From contig OZ287696.1 of NCBI GenBank assembly GCA_965649825.1, positions 1,612,001 through 1,676,000 of the forward strand: 64,000 nucleotides of DNA, in the 5' to 3' direction. Position numbers and translations under genes: made by a program. This document shows positions 1 to 10,795 of this stretch, one piece after another; positions within the stretch are counted from its first letter, which is position 1; each line of letters starts with the position of its first letter. This stretch comes from Penicillus capitatus (Eukaryota > Chlorophyta). Below the pieces are notes generated by a model, which did no database searches, was not told where the DNA came from, and was given only the letters and a program-made list of their open reading frames with translations.

Positions 1-2667
1 CAATCTGAAGTTGGGGGTTCCTTGTTGACCCGGAGGATGGTAGGTATGCGGCGGTGCGACGAATCCTGCTCCGGGGAACTGTCCAAATCCGGGCGGCTGA
101 TGAAACTGATTTCGGAATCCCTGGGAGAAGGCTTGGCCAGGGACACCGTAAAACATGCCGCCATCGTTACGGGGAACGACGGGTTGAGGTCCTCCAGGAA
201 ATCCAGCGTGGGACAGCTGCTGCTGCTGCTGCTGATTCAAAAAGACGTCCTTCTCTTTGTTATTCACGAAGGAACTCGGATTGGCCGTATCGTACACGGT
301 ATTACCTAAAGGACACAAATTCATAGGAAAACTAACTGTAAATGACGGATTGCCTTGATTGGGTGGTACTCCTAGATACCAAACGCCTGCAGATCTCAAA
401 TGATCTTGCTTTTTGGAGGACTCACCGACAGGACTGGCGTGGGCTGGGTGTCCCACTGATTCGTGGTTAAACGGAGCGCCGAAGCCGCCATAGGTGCCAG
501 CATACAGCCCGTGGTACATCTGATGCTGATACTGCATAAACTGTGGGTAGTAGGGGGTTCCGGTGGGGAAAGGAATGGCAGGATTTGGCATCATTCCAGG
601 GTTCAGGAAAGGAGCCTGTTGCATCATTGGCACGGAAGAGTTTCCGCTGTTCGTTGGATTCAGTGATGATGGGACGTGGACAGCTGGATTCTGATTAGGT
701 CCAGGAGGTGGGACGCCGCCACCGCCGCCACTCGCATGTGGATTGTACTTTGGGTTCGGTGGATGGCCTGTCACTCCTGCTCCGACAGACGGAACGGACT
801 TCTCCTGGAGTTTGTGTGGCGGCGGATGCCGCTGTGGCTGATAGCTCGGTAGGGTCGGTGCCGGACCTGAGGAAATACCGAAAGAGGAATCCGTTTCCAG
901 AACCGGCTTCGATTCTGGAAGATTCGCCGATGGCCGATGCGGTCGACTCTCTTCGAAATTTCCAATCTCTTCGGTCTTGGGATTCTCCACAGGCACACCA
1001 AAACCCTCACCGTATGGCTTAACAAATTCTGGAGCGTCTTCCAATGTCGTCAGCTGTTGCGATGGCTTGGCTTGACTCGTCATGGCATTGACAAACGGCT
1101 TATCAGATCGTGGAGCATCCGTCGTCACCAGATGCGCGTGGACAGACGTGCTGGTCTCCTCTTTGACGGCGGGATTCGACGTTGCAATAAAGCTAGGCTG
1201 TTCCGCAGGAGGCTGAGGGACTTCAACGTCCAATGCCTGCGTCTCAGCATCTAATCTGAAATCTGATGCCGGTTCTGTCTGAGGTGGAGGGGATGCGTCC
1301 ACTGTGGCAGGCAATAATTCGACAGAGGGTCTCTGCAAAGGACTTCTCCCTTCAGTCGTGCCCTCCTCTGTTGGAAGAGTCGGCGACTCCGGCCGCTCTG
1401 TCACTTCAGGTTCAGGCGGCGTCCCACTCGAAGCTGGTTGCAGGGATGCTGTATCCTCCACTGGCCTTTCCACAATCTCTTCTGGCTCTATTTGCGTTTC
1501 CGGAACCAGTTGAGACGTCCGGAGTCCTTCAAACGTGCCAAAGAGATAACCAATAGTCGACATGTCCAAAGGACAGTCCTCCACATTCAGTGACGGCGTA
1601 AAGGCGGCATCCATTCTGAAAGGAATCGGCAAGGAAGAGGGTTCCAGAGGCGTGGTGTCCTCTCTTGTGAAACGGATGTCTTGCATGGCGATAGGAAAGA
1701 TGTGGGATGAAGGGACGTCTTCCACTGGGGCATCGCCTACCGCGTCGTCTTCCACCTCCTCCGCCCACGACACAACGTCCTCCTTCGCAGGGACGCCTTT
1801 CACGTCGGCCGTGGAATCCACCTGAACAGGTTTCTCTTCATCAGACAGCCCCGCCGCCTCTGGCATCGCCGTTTCCTCTTCGTCATGAAGGGCGGCGACA
1901 GGCGTGTCAGGGGGCGAGCTGGCAACTTCCCATCCACTCATACCCTCCGGATTCTGTCCTAAGACGTCGGACGTTGTCGCCTCTGCTGTCACCTATCGCC
2001 GAATACGGATGTCATTGGAAGGCAGAGATGATGGAGAATGGGTACAGGTGGCGGCTGAGGCTTTTTGGATTTTCCGCGGACAGCTTCGAGATAGTCTTTG
2101 CGTCTGGGTGCAGGGGGTGGCGGTGTAGGTTTCGCTTTTTCGACGTCAGTGCCATTCGCCACTGTCGTCTCGGCTCCTGCCTTGGCTCGTGGTCCCATCC
2201 TGCGTCGACGTTCCCATTTCGCAACGCGATATCCAATGTCCTTACTTGTTTCGATGGATGCCGCCGCGTCCACGCATTGATCCTTGTCCTCCGCCGCGTC
2301 CACGTCCTGCAATCAATGACTTCTGGGTGTCATGACGCCCTTCTCTTTTACCGGCAGCTTCGAAGCGGCTTCCTCTTCCGTTCGGATGGTCGCGGCCTCT
2401 GCCCCTTCCGCGTCCCAATGTCTTGTTCTTCGGTTTCTTGGACTGGACGACCGTGAAGGGCGTATCAATGAGTTCTTCCGTTGCTTTGTTCACGTCTCCA
2501 CCGCATTCACGGAGATGGTATTGTATCACGTCGACAGATGCGCCCGTGGCTTCGCGAATGGATTCGACGGCGGAGCGGTCCTCTTTCTCGACGAAGCGTT
2601 CCGAGCGACGACCTCCAGGAGGACCGGTACGACGCATGGGACGCGTGGGTTGCTTAGCATCGGCCAT
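1..2667 (-). CDS. GIP1_N/UBA-like domain, Pro/Gln-rich protein (3' end outside window)
   Basis: Three exons on the minus strand: 2667-2246, 2199-2046 and 1980 to beyond base 1. The introns are 46 bp (2200-2245, donor GTAAGG) and 65 bp (1981-2045). Residues about 25-75 match the GBF-interacting-protein-1 N-terminal (GIP1_N) pattern: a UBA-like three-helix unit followed by D-T-P-F-x-V-V and a basic KKPKNK run. An RGG/RG-rich stretch follows. The rest is acidic, then Pro/Gln-rich low-complexity sequence with a short polyQ tract coded near 220-240. At least 852 residues lie in the window and no stop is met before base 1. GIP1_N proteins, like UBAP2 and yeast Def1, are thought to act in ubiquitin- or transcription-linked assemblies; the role here is inferred only from that layout. 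The start at 2667 lies about 160 bp from the divergent acyl-activating gene. Confidence 0.75.
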
Positions 2668-2828
2668 GAGAAACGACTGAACGAACGAACAAACGCACGT
2701 ATTCGCAAAGAGACGACGATTTTTTGTGGTGCTCTATGAGGTTTTGATATTCAGCTGGGTTCGACTCAGTTTGGCAAAACAATCGACGTTTTGCTGGAGA
2801 TGGACATGTCACATCATCGTTGTTTGAA

Positions 2829-5449
2829 ATGGCCATGGGTGCTCGCCCAATGATCACCACGGCACGCCAAAGCGTCTCGACAGCATGGCGTCGCGTCCCT
2901 GTCAGAAGCAACGCACCACGTGGTGCACGAACGGCCTATCGCGCTGCAGAGGGCACACTCATGCATCGCCATAATGCATCAATCCGTCGATCCGCCACGA
3001 CAGAGGTGTTCCGCGTCCTTTCAGACATCATTCACATCCTCACGAGCAAGCAGGTCGAATCCGAGGTTCACGGCGAAGAAACGATGGAGAAGACAGAGCA
3101 AGAATTGCGAAGAATGGCATCGCTGATAGACATGTACAGCATATGACTGCATCATAGATACATGTATGGCTGTGCTGCAGTTGGCAGATGTCATCAGATC
3201 AGTATGATGATGTGATTGCTGTCCGTGATCCTCATCGACATCCGCCGTACACACGGACATACAAGTGACACACTTGTCTAAGGAAATAAAAATGGAAAGC
3301 GAGTGACGAAGCAGGGAACTGAAGAATGAGATGGAGGCGATGGCGCGAGGATTGCAGTCTTTGGGATTGGGTCCGGGTCAATCGGTGGCGCTGTTCTCCG
3401 AAAGCTCGCCGCGATGGATCGTGGCAGATCAAGCCGTTATGATGAACGCTGCGATGGATGCCGTTCGTGTGTTATGCAATTAAGTGTGAGGTGTGAGAAG
3501 TCCATCCATGTTTCAGGTGAGAGGCGCATCTGCACCGTTGGCAGAGCTTCAGCAGATTGTGCTCAATTCTGAGAGCATTGGGCTGATCGTCCAGGACGAG
3601 GCCATTCTGAAAACGTTGCTGACAGAAACGCTTGATTCACCCGACGGCCAACAGGACAATCTCAAAGAACAGCAACTGCAGTTTACTACGGTGGACTGTC
3701 ACATCTGGCCACTCTAGTTAGACGAGTTTTTCTTTCTTGCAGGTGATGAAGAATAGGATGAAGTTCGGGATCGTTCTCTGGGGTGACATATCTTTGGATC
3801 AATCTCAAGTTCCTTTCCCCGTCTACACTTATGACGAAATACTAAGTACGGGAAAGAGTTTTATGCAATCGACGTTCTCGGCACTTCCATCTGTCGGATC
3901 TGACAGCATCGCCACAATCGTGTACACATCGGGGACGTCTGGTTTGCCGAAGGGCGTGGCATTGACCCATGCGAACATCCTCTATCAGATCGACTGCTTC
4001 AAAGATATCTTGCAGCTGAGACCAACGGACCAGATTCTCTCGCTGTTGCCTCCTTGGCACATCTATGAACGGGCTATTGCATACTACGTCTTCCAGAGCG
4101 GCTGTCGTGTCGTGTACACTGGAGTGAAGACACTGAAAAGCGATCTCAAGGCATATCCGACGGAGGCCTTCGTTACTGTGCCGCTCGTTCTGGACACACT
4201 CCACAAGACGGTGCGTCGAAAAGGCACGTCACGTAACACGAAGTTGAGCAACTGCAGATCATGCGCCGATTGAACAACGCATCGGTGCTGAAGAGAATGA
4301 TTGGGTTGACCTTGCTGAAGACATCGATGGCATGCGTTGCTGCACAGAGAGTGGTGGATGGAGTGGATATTCGATTTGCTCGGACGCCTTGTCCCATTCC
4401 CGAACTGCTCAAGGCCCTTTTGCTGTCGTGGATCTTGATGCCGCTGAGACTCCTGGCAAACCATCTCGTTCATCGGTCCGACAGGGACCGAAAAGGGAAA
4501 TCCATGACTGACGACGGTGTCTGTGTGTCGACAGGCCTATCAGGGCAGGACTGGGCGTCAAGGGCGTGATCATATCCGGGGGCGGATCGCTGATGAGCCA
4601 TCTCGATCTGTTCTTCGAAGCCATCGATCTGACCGTCCTGAACGGATGGGGTTTGACAGAGACATCTCCCGTTCTCTGCTGCCGACTCTCGGACGCGCAT
4701 CAAAACGTCCGAGGAACGGTGGGGTATCCGATTCCGGATACAGAGATCAGAATCGTGGATCCGGATTCGACCAGAGACGTTCCCGATGGCACGCCTGGAC
4801 TTGTGCTGGCTCGCGGACCTGGTGTCATGCAAGGCTACTATAGAAGTCCTGAAGAAACGGAACGCGTCATGCTTGAAGGTGGTTGGTTTAGCACAGGTAC
4901 TGCCGTATGGTTTTTCGCTAGCTTCTTCACTCTTGTGTCAAGGGGACTGTGGATGGAGAGTGCCTTCTGGTGTGAAAGGAAGCCGGATGTCCGGAAACAT
5001 TGTTCTGACGGGACGCCTCAAGGACACCATTGTGTTGAGCAGCGGAGAGAACGTAGAACCACAGCCCATCGAGGTTATCTCTCCCTATAATTGCATTTGG
5101 TTTTTCAATGCGCGATCAGGATTGGCTGCAAATGAGTCCAATGATCGCGCACATCATCGTCATTGGACAGGACTGTCGCGCCTTGGGCGCTCTGATCGTA
5201 CCGGACGAAGAGGTTTTTGGGGAGAGAGCCAGGGATGAGATCCACGACGTGATCGTCAGCGAGATCCGACTCCTGGAACAGCGGAACCCCAGCTTCGTCA
5301 GTCACATGCACATTTCTGCCATTCAGGTGCTGGATCGTCCCTTGAGCATAGATGACGGTACCCTGACAAGAACGATGAAGATACGAAGAGCAGCCATCGC
5401 GGAGAAATTCAGAAAAGACGTTAATCTCCTCGAGAGAAGGCTCCGCTAA
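2829..5449 (+). CDS. Plastid-type long-chain acyl-CoA/acyl-ACP synthetase (AAE15/16-like), intact copy
   Basis: Nine exons: 2829-3133, 3181-3264, 3315-3468, 3517-3690, 3743-4210, 4258-4475, 4535-4896, 4943-5073 and 5120-5449. Introns are 46-59 bp, all GT-AG, giving 741 aa; plant AAE16 is about 720 aa. The enzyme activates fatty acids through an acyl-adenylate. Visible signatures are the A3/P-loop motif YTSGTSGLPKG in exon 5, LLPPWHIYER, SGGGSL, the A5 motif GWGLTETSP, and the hinge/A8 region GRLKDTIVLSSGENVEP. The first about 75 residues are Arg/Ser/Ala-rich with few acidic residues and resemble an organelle transit peptide, as in plant AAE15/16. The first ATG of the open frame is 2829; the frame is also open for three codons upstream. 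This is the only complete copy; partial copies with conserved introns lie near 11.7 and 26.8 kb, so duplication was at DNA level. Confidence 0.88.
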
Positions 5450-5830
5450 CCGTCTGCCGGGAAAGGCAGGATGCCTTGCCTCTATGAGTTTGCATCCTTC
5501 CGCTTCAAATCCTACGCCGCATCGGGGTGGGTATGTATCGCCTGTAGACCCAAAGAATGATCATGTAAAGTGCCGGAGTGTTATTTGCCGCCTTTCTGTG
5601 CGATGTGTGATAAAGTCTGCCTTATCCCTTCGACGGAAGTGGAGGTGGCAGTTGATTAAAACGCACAAACACAGTATCTTTCGTTCTACAGTGTGTCGAT
5701 GTTTGCACAGTCAACTGGCCAGCCACCCATCAAAATCCAAGAAAAGAAACGCAATAGACATGTCCAGATTCAGTTGATGGTGGGTGTCCTGAAATAAGGA
5801 TCCCAAAGTGACAAATACGTAAAACTTCAG
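5450..5830. repeat. Tandem-unit 3' flank, copy A
   Basis: This non-coding segment directly follows the synthetase stop. Near-identical copies occur at about 17752-18131 and 27455-27833. Shortened pieces occur at 7299-7402 and 10070-10262. It begins with the CCGTCTGCCGGGAAAGG region and ends at the 3' end of a two-helix gene. A 97-codon ORF inside it (5484-5777) is conserved mainly because the copies are nearly identical. I see no family signature in it and treat the segment as the shared 3' UTR or terminator region of the convergent synthetase and two-helix genes. Confidence 0.7.
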
Positions 5831-5876
5831 GTCGGTTTTTCCTGTAAGAGCAGGTCGAGTGGTCATCATCGGAGTG

Positions 5877-6356
5877 TCAATCACTCTTAGGCGGTCCGTT
5901 GCTCACAGGAATACCACCAGTCACTTCTGTTGACAAAAGAGGTTCTTCGATGCGTGGGTTGCCGGTCACTATCGCCGACACTTGCGGCGCTTCGTCTTTG
6001 CGGCAGTTACCAAAACAGCAACACGAGGCGAAAGTCGCAATGAGAAGGGCCCACCAAGCAAGCCAGAACAGCGTAGAGAAAATAGCAGCAGCTCCTGTCA
6101 GCTCTTCTTCTCTGTCAGCACACAAGCTATCCCTTATTCCGGACCAGCGTTTTCCACAGTAGCATCTGTCTTCTTCGCAAAAGTCGGTGTCGTCTCGGCA
6201 GCATTCGATAAAATTGCAGTTACAGACGTGTTTTTTATTGCCGCTGACCCACGTGAGATGTATCAGACCGGACATCGCAACCGTAGCGGCGAACAACAAA
6301 ATAGAAATTTTTGGAACAGCGCAGCAGCGACAACACTTTTCGCAATAGTCGTCCAT
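5877..6356 (-). CDS. Cys-rich two-TM membrane protein, paralogue 1
   Basis: This 159-residue protein is one of six related ORFs in the window; I recognise no named family. Layout: a short N-tail with Cys pairs (C-C-x-x-C-A-V-P), hydrophobic helix 1 (about 15-36), a Cys-rich acidic loop (about 37-88) with the spacing C-x-C..CC..C..C-x-C..C, then helix 2 (about 92-115) ending in S-C-C-C-F-G and a Pro/Ser/Thr-rich tail. The loop is probably extracytoplasmic and disulphide-bonded, and the poly-Cys edge of helix 2 a candidate palmitoylation site; both are inference. Compared with paralogues 3 and 4 the tail is cut short by about 17 residues through a small indel near 5880-5900. Upstream lies a conserved 133-bp divergent region shared with a plus-strand small ORF. 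Confidence 0.72.
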   Translation of the reverse strand: MDDYCEKCCRCCAVPKISILLFAATVAMSGLIHLTWVSGNKKHVCNCNFIECCRDDTDFCEEDRCYCGKRWSGIRDSLCADREEELTGAAAIFSTLFWLAWWALLIATFASCCCFGNCRKDEAPQVSAIVTGNPRIEEPLLSTEVTGGIPVSNGPPKSD

Positions 6357-7298
6357 TGCAGCGCAAATCGAACAGAACAGTCCTCTTTTTTCTTCGACTG
6401 CTTGCTAGAAAGATTCGCGGATAAATAGCAGTCCTGAGGTGACGTGGTTTATCGACTTCTGAGTAACTGCAGGTAAAGGGATTCGACAAATGCAGGAAAT
6501 TCGGCTAGAACTTGAAACAGCGCAGTGGCAGCGATCGCGTTGTTTTCTCAAAAGAAGATGCAGACGGTCGACCTTGTGACTCGATGTTGACAGGGATGGA
6601 ATCTCGCGTGCAATTCGTGCGTCTATCGTACGGTGCGTACGTGCTGAATCACAAGAACTGTTTTATCAAGTGTGAAGGTCATTGCTGAAACACACTTAGA
6701 CGAAGCGACTCGGATTCGACCAGCGGCGACAGCTTTTCCCACCCCGCCGTTCGTGCTCTTCTGGAAAAACGGACCCGTAGTCCAGCGCCTCGTCGACTTC
6801 TGATTGTTGGACGGGAATGGACAGCCGTGTATGTGATGGATGGCTTGAAAGTGTGAGAGTCGGGAATGGCAGCAATGGGATTCTGTCTCTTCCGAGTTCC
6901 GGGTTCTCGATTAGGAAACCGAATCTTTGGCTTGGGACTTGACTTCTGCGCCGTCGGATGCGTCTTGTTTCTTCAGACAGCCAGAGTCATAGCAGAGTGG
7001 ATACCGAGAAAAGGAAGAGTGCATGCGCGGATCACAGACAACGGGCAAGAGCCTGAGCAGAGAAGCCCCTTTGCCTTATGGACCTTCTCTTGTAAGCGAC
7101 ATTGTCTAAATACCATAACATCGTTTCCTGCAGATCGTATGTATCCTCGTTAATCACCATCATCATCTTTCTTACAATGATGTTTGTTGCCTTAGGATGC
7201 AACCTTCGCCAGAACTGACAATTGCAGTTCTCTCTTCAGGACAGATTAAAATAATGACCAGAAAGCTTTCGATCCAAGGCGGATCTTGGAGTATCGCC
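6357..7298 (+). repeat. Tandem-unit block with small ORFs, copy A
   Basis: This block starts in the upstream region of the two-helix gene. Copies occur at about 10796-11728, at 18867-19190 (shortened) and at 28371-29310. It holds two short plus-strand ORFs. One begins at 6490 and stops after about 28 codons here, but reaches 60 codons in the 10.9 and 19.0 kb copies. The other, 6866-7153 (95 codons), is matched over its full length at 11.28-11.59 kb but is frameshifted by a 4-base insertion in the 28.9 kb copy. The open frames may be exons, leaders or chance; I cannot assign a function. Confidence 0.6.
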
Positions 7299-7402
7299 AC
7301 AATCGTAGACCCAAAGTATGATCATGTAAAGTGCCGGAGTGTTATTTGCCGCCTTTCTGTGCGATGTGTGATAAAGTCTACCTTATCCCTTAGATAGAAT
7401 TG
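7299..7402 (+). repeat. Chimeric junction: synthetase fragment fused to 3' flank
   Basis: About 14 bases of synthetase exon 5 (ATCGCCACAATCGT) run directly into the 3'-flank sequence AGACCCAAAG. The same block-to-synthetase junction occurs at 11.73 kb, where the synthetase sequence then continues. Copy A therefore looks like the same duplication junction after a deletion removed nearly all of the duplicated gene. Confidence 0.6.
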
Positions 7403-7677
7403 ATTGCTTTTTATCTCCTTTCGTTAAGATCAAGAGAACAACCGACACTCATTGTAGCAATCAATGTAGCATACACAAAGGCCAGGCGACAGCAAGAATG
7501 AAAGGAGGAGCGAAGTGATCAGGTGTTTCACGGGATGCACTAATTGAGCAAAGGAAGGGGCGAATTAGTAAAACCATGTAATCCAGCGTGGCGTACGGGG
7601 TCTTTTGTTCACCGAAAAGGTTCTCGTGTAATGTCTCCAAAATGCAGACTTTCTCATTTCAGCTAAAGGTCCAGTCC

Positions 7678-8283
7678 TGCTGTCATTACGCAGTCGTTTT
7701 GTAAACAGATTCTTACAAAAGAAAGAGATAGTATCTTTTTTCGCCCTTCCTTAAATACCTCCTGATTAGGAAGGGAGACTAATACGCTGTTGATCCGATG
7801 ACTACAAATGCAATGATCAGTCATCGTCTTAGTATTGTCTGTAGGAGCCCACACCTGCAAAGGCTGTCCGCTTGGGTCGCGTTTTTTGCGGTTCAGTCTG
7901 TATGGGGCCGCGAAGCGTGCCTTTTGGAGCTCGGCAACGGAGAGGTTTCTGAAAGAGGCGTTCTGTTCGGCGATGGCGGAGATGGCAAGCCTGGAACAGA
8001 AGCTGAAGATACAGAACCTGAAGGCCTGCATCGAAGACATCCGCACTGACCAGGGCGGTAGATTCTACGTCCAGATCTGAGACGATCAACGCGAGAAGTT
8101 CGAGAGGGCTCTAGATCTTTCCCTGGAATGCACGGATGCCAGACGGAACCTGGATCTGGAAGACTTTGGCACCTTTGAGGTCAATAATCCCCACACCTCG
8201 CCCACGAGAGACAAGGTCCCCATCGTCATTGGAAACGTGGACATAGACATCGAGGCTGATGCAGCAATTGAAGCAGTCGCAGA
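7678..8283 (+). repeat. Left arm of foldback inverted repeat, with broken ORF
   Basis: This arm aligns with the reverse complement of 8680-9294. Shared landmarks are the outer TGTCATT, a palindromic CCTCCTGAT(C/T)AGGA core and GTAGGAGCCCACA. It holds an ORF, 7835-8080 and onward, containing GGRFYVQI. A TGA stops the frame at 8078, where the right arm has an Arg codon; the downstream frame then matches the right-arm protein (GTFEV, PIVIGNVD, DIEA). It is a pseudogene of the same unidentified protein. Confidence 0.55.
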
Positions 8284-8679
8284 ACAGAACGCCCCCGCTG
8301 GAATCTCCAAAGCGCCGAGCTACTCGAATCACACTTTGCAGCCCCGCATAGACTGAATCGCCGGAAACGTGATGCATCTGGACAACCTCTGTCAGAGTGG
8401 CTACCAAGCAGGAACCTGAAAGTATTTGTTTCGAAAACGCTTCACGAAAAGCTGTTCGCCGAACAGAAGTCGATATACGCAACCCTGGATTACATGGTGT
8501 TACCCCATTCGTCCGTTCAACCGGTTTCCCAGTGCGTCGCGTGGAAACACGTGACCTTTTATTTTATTCACCCGTACCTGGCCGTTCTGTTTGGACGTAT
8601 TGAACACTGTCTGCCCCACCCATGTACAGATACACCCCCGATCTTCTCAAAAAGGAGTTGTAAAAGTGAATCTTATATG

Positions 8680-9294
8680 GCGGAGATGGCCGCTTCAGCT
8701 TCGATGTCTGTGTCTACATTGCCGATGACGATGGGAGTATTGTCTTTTGTGGGCGAGATACGGGTCGCCGACTTCAAAAGTTCCGATGTCGTCCAGCTCG
8801 AGGTTCCATTTAGCATCGGCGCAATCCAGGCTTCGGTCGAGCGCCGTCTCGAACTTCTTAAGCTGTTCAGCACGGATCTGCACATAGAATCTGCCGCCGA
8901 GATCGACCCGGATATTTTCGATGCATTCCGTCAGGTTCGGGATCTCTAGCTTCCGTTCCAAACTAATGCCGAGTTGGCGGAACGACGGGCGTTCTCCCTT
9001 CAGGGTCACGGGGCAGAACTGGAAGCTGCGTTTATCACATCTGATCTGGGCCTTGATCGCTTGGGTTTGCTTGCAAATCTCACGAGCCTAAGCGATTCGT
9101 TGCTTTTGGGCAGTCGTCGTTGTCGTGGTTGTGGGCTCCTACAGAAATACTAAGATGACTGATCATGCCATTTGAGTCATCAGATCAAATGGCGTATTAG
9201 TCGCCCCTCCTGATCAGGAGGTATTAAAGGAGGGGCGCAAGCAAAAGAACGTATTTGTCTTTCTTTCTTTGTAAGGATAAGCTTACGCAATGAC
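8680..9294 (-). repeat. Right arm of foldback inverted repeat, with ORF
   Basis: This is the inverted partner of 7678-8283 across a spacer of about 396 bp. Its minus-strand ORF (8695-9009) keeps the frame through GGRFYVQI and GTFEV, then shifts relative to the left-arm copy before PIVIGNVD. Upstream, the frame reads through one TAG into a Gln/Lys/Arg-rich helix. The two ORF copies point at each other, tail to tail. I recognise no domain. Nested palindromes surround CCTCCTGATCAGGAGG near 9206-9223. Confidence 0.5.
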
Positions 9295-9619
9295 AGTGGT
9301 CTTCCCCCGGGGCATGGTCTGGCAGGCGGGCGGTCGCGATATGAACGGGTCATGAAGATTGGAGCGGGGCTGGCCTCCGGAGTTGCGGGAGGCGACGGGG
9401 CAGTCGGAGCGAACGGACCCGGGTGCGATGGAATCTGATACAGGTCTGCAGCTCGTCAAGGCGGTTGCAATCTTGTTGGCGAGGGGTTTTAGACACGAGG
9501 TGCTCGACCGGGAAGGAATCGGCGAGGGAGGTCAGGGAGCTCTGCACATTGACGAGGTCTTGGGCGAGAGCTGTTAGGAGGTGTTAGGGGGTTACCGTTT
9601 GTTGCTTGCGGAAAATCTA

Positions 9620-9930
9620 TGAAAGACAGGAAAGCTGGGCCTGCGAGTCGCAGTAAGGGCCTCCGGGGGCCAGCACGAGCGAGTCCATGGTGCGCTCGTG
9701 GAAGTACACAAGTCGGAGCAGCTCATGATCTAGCCGATCGTGAGCTGCCAGATAGGCGCGATTTTCTGCGCTAGCTCCACTGGGTCAATGGCGGCGGCGA
9801 TCTGCGAGAGGCACGTCTTGAGAGCGGTGTTCACCACCAGAAGCTCATCCCTGATCATAGCGTCGAACACCTCAGATAACCGGAGAAGGTCGCGCCGGTA
9901 TCGGACAGTGTGTGCGGCCTGGGGCAACCG
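9620..9930 (-). pseudogene. Frame-disrupted ORF remnant, unknown protein
   Basis: A 65-codon minus frame (9730-9927), helical and rich in Leu/Ile/Ala, ends at a TAG. One frame over it resumes as DHELLRLVYFHERT and continues to about 9625. This looks like one ancestral coding sequence with a frameshift. I cannot name the family. The stretch from 9295 to about 9600 shows only weak overlapping ORFs on both strands. Confidence 0.3.
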
Positions 9931-10273
9931 CCGTGCTCACTGGGGGGCGGTGTTATATCCTCTGGGTTGTGAACCGGACGGATGCATCGTACGTGTTTCG
10001 CGCGTTCGGACATCGACGTTCGGCAAGGGTCTTGTAACAGGCTGAATGGAAGTGTCGTACGGAGAATGTTCTGCCTTATCCCTCAGATAGAATTGCTTGT
10101 TTGATTAAAACGCACAAACACAGCATTCTTTCGTTCTACAGTATGTATGTTTGCACAGTCAACTAGCCAGCCACCCATCAAATCCAAGAAAGTAAATGCA
10201 ACAGACATTCCCAGATTCAGTTGATGATAGGCGTTTTGCGATAAGGATACCATAGCGACAAATACGTAAAAAT

Positions 10274-10789
10274 TCAGTTCGGCGTTGTTTCTACGAGAGC
10301 AGGTCGAGTGGTCATCATCGGAGTGCCAGTCGCTCTCGGCGGTCCGTTCCTCACAGGAATACCATCAGTCACTCCTGCCGACATAAGAGGTTCTTCGATG
10401 CGCGGGTAGCCGGTCACTATCGCGGACAATTGCGGCGCTTCTTCTTCCTGGCCGTGACCAAAACAGCAACACGAGGCGAGAGTCGCAATGAGAAGAGCAC
10501 ACGCGACGCCCCAGAGTACTTTGACCGAAATAGCACCAGCTCTTGTCAACTTTTCTTCTTTCCCTTCACAATAGCCGACGTCATCTAATCCAGGATCGCA
10601 GTAGCATTCTTCTTCTTCATCGCAATAATCTATGTCAATTCGGCAGCAACCGAACAAGAAATCACAGTGACAGCCGTGGCGCTTTATACCAAAAATATAC
10701 ACAACAGATATTAGACCACACATCGCTGCCGTAGCGGCGAACAGCAAAATAGAAATCTTTGGACAACACTTTGGGCAAAAGCCACCCAT
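10274..10789 (-). CDS. Cys-rich two-TM membrane protein, paralogue 2
   Basis: 171 residues from the ATG at 10789. It keeps the N-terminal Cys cluster, helix 1 (about 10-32), an acidic loop with eight or nine Cys including E-E-E-C-Y-C, helix 2 (about 95-118) with S-C-C-C-F-G, and a tail with the shared MMTTRPALV run. The loop is the most diverged part compared with paralogues 1, 3 and 4, while helices and tail are conserved. It lies immediately right of the foldback insertion and is divergent from a 61-codon plus ORF at 10923. Confidence 0.72.
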   Translation of the reverse strand: MGGFCPKCCPKISILLFAATAAMCGLISVVYIFGIKRHGCHCDFLFGCCRIDIDYCDEEEECYCDPGLDDVGYCEGKEEKLTRAGAISVKVLWGVACALLIATLASCCCFGHGQEEEAPQLSAIVTGYPRIEEPLMSAGVTDGIPVRNGPPRATGTPMMTTRPALVETTPN

Positions 10790-10795
10790 TCTCAC

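Larger units (their letters stand above)
7377..10095. mobile_element. About 2.7-kb insertion between 26-bp direct repeats, containing a foldback structure
   Basis: The 26-bp direct repeats lie at 7377-7402 and 10070-10095 and differ at two positions (CTACC/CTGCC and CCTTAG/CCTCAG). Tandem-unit sequence resumes directly after the right copy. The insertion holds a large imperfect inverted repeat (7678-8283 and 8680-9294) and, to its right, a frame-disrupted minus-strand ORF remnant (about 9620-9930). No transposase is recognisable, so the class is unknown. The 26-bp repeats could be target duplications or a leftover of unequal exchange. Confidence 0.5.

Noticed and set aside
3331-5449. N-terminally truncated synthetase starting at 3331
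   Set aside because: Two upstream exons (2829-3133 and 3181-3264) join in phase and restore the expected N-terminal domain sequence, so the gene is complete.
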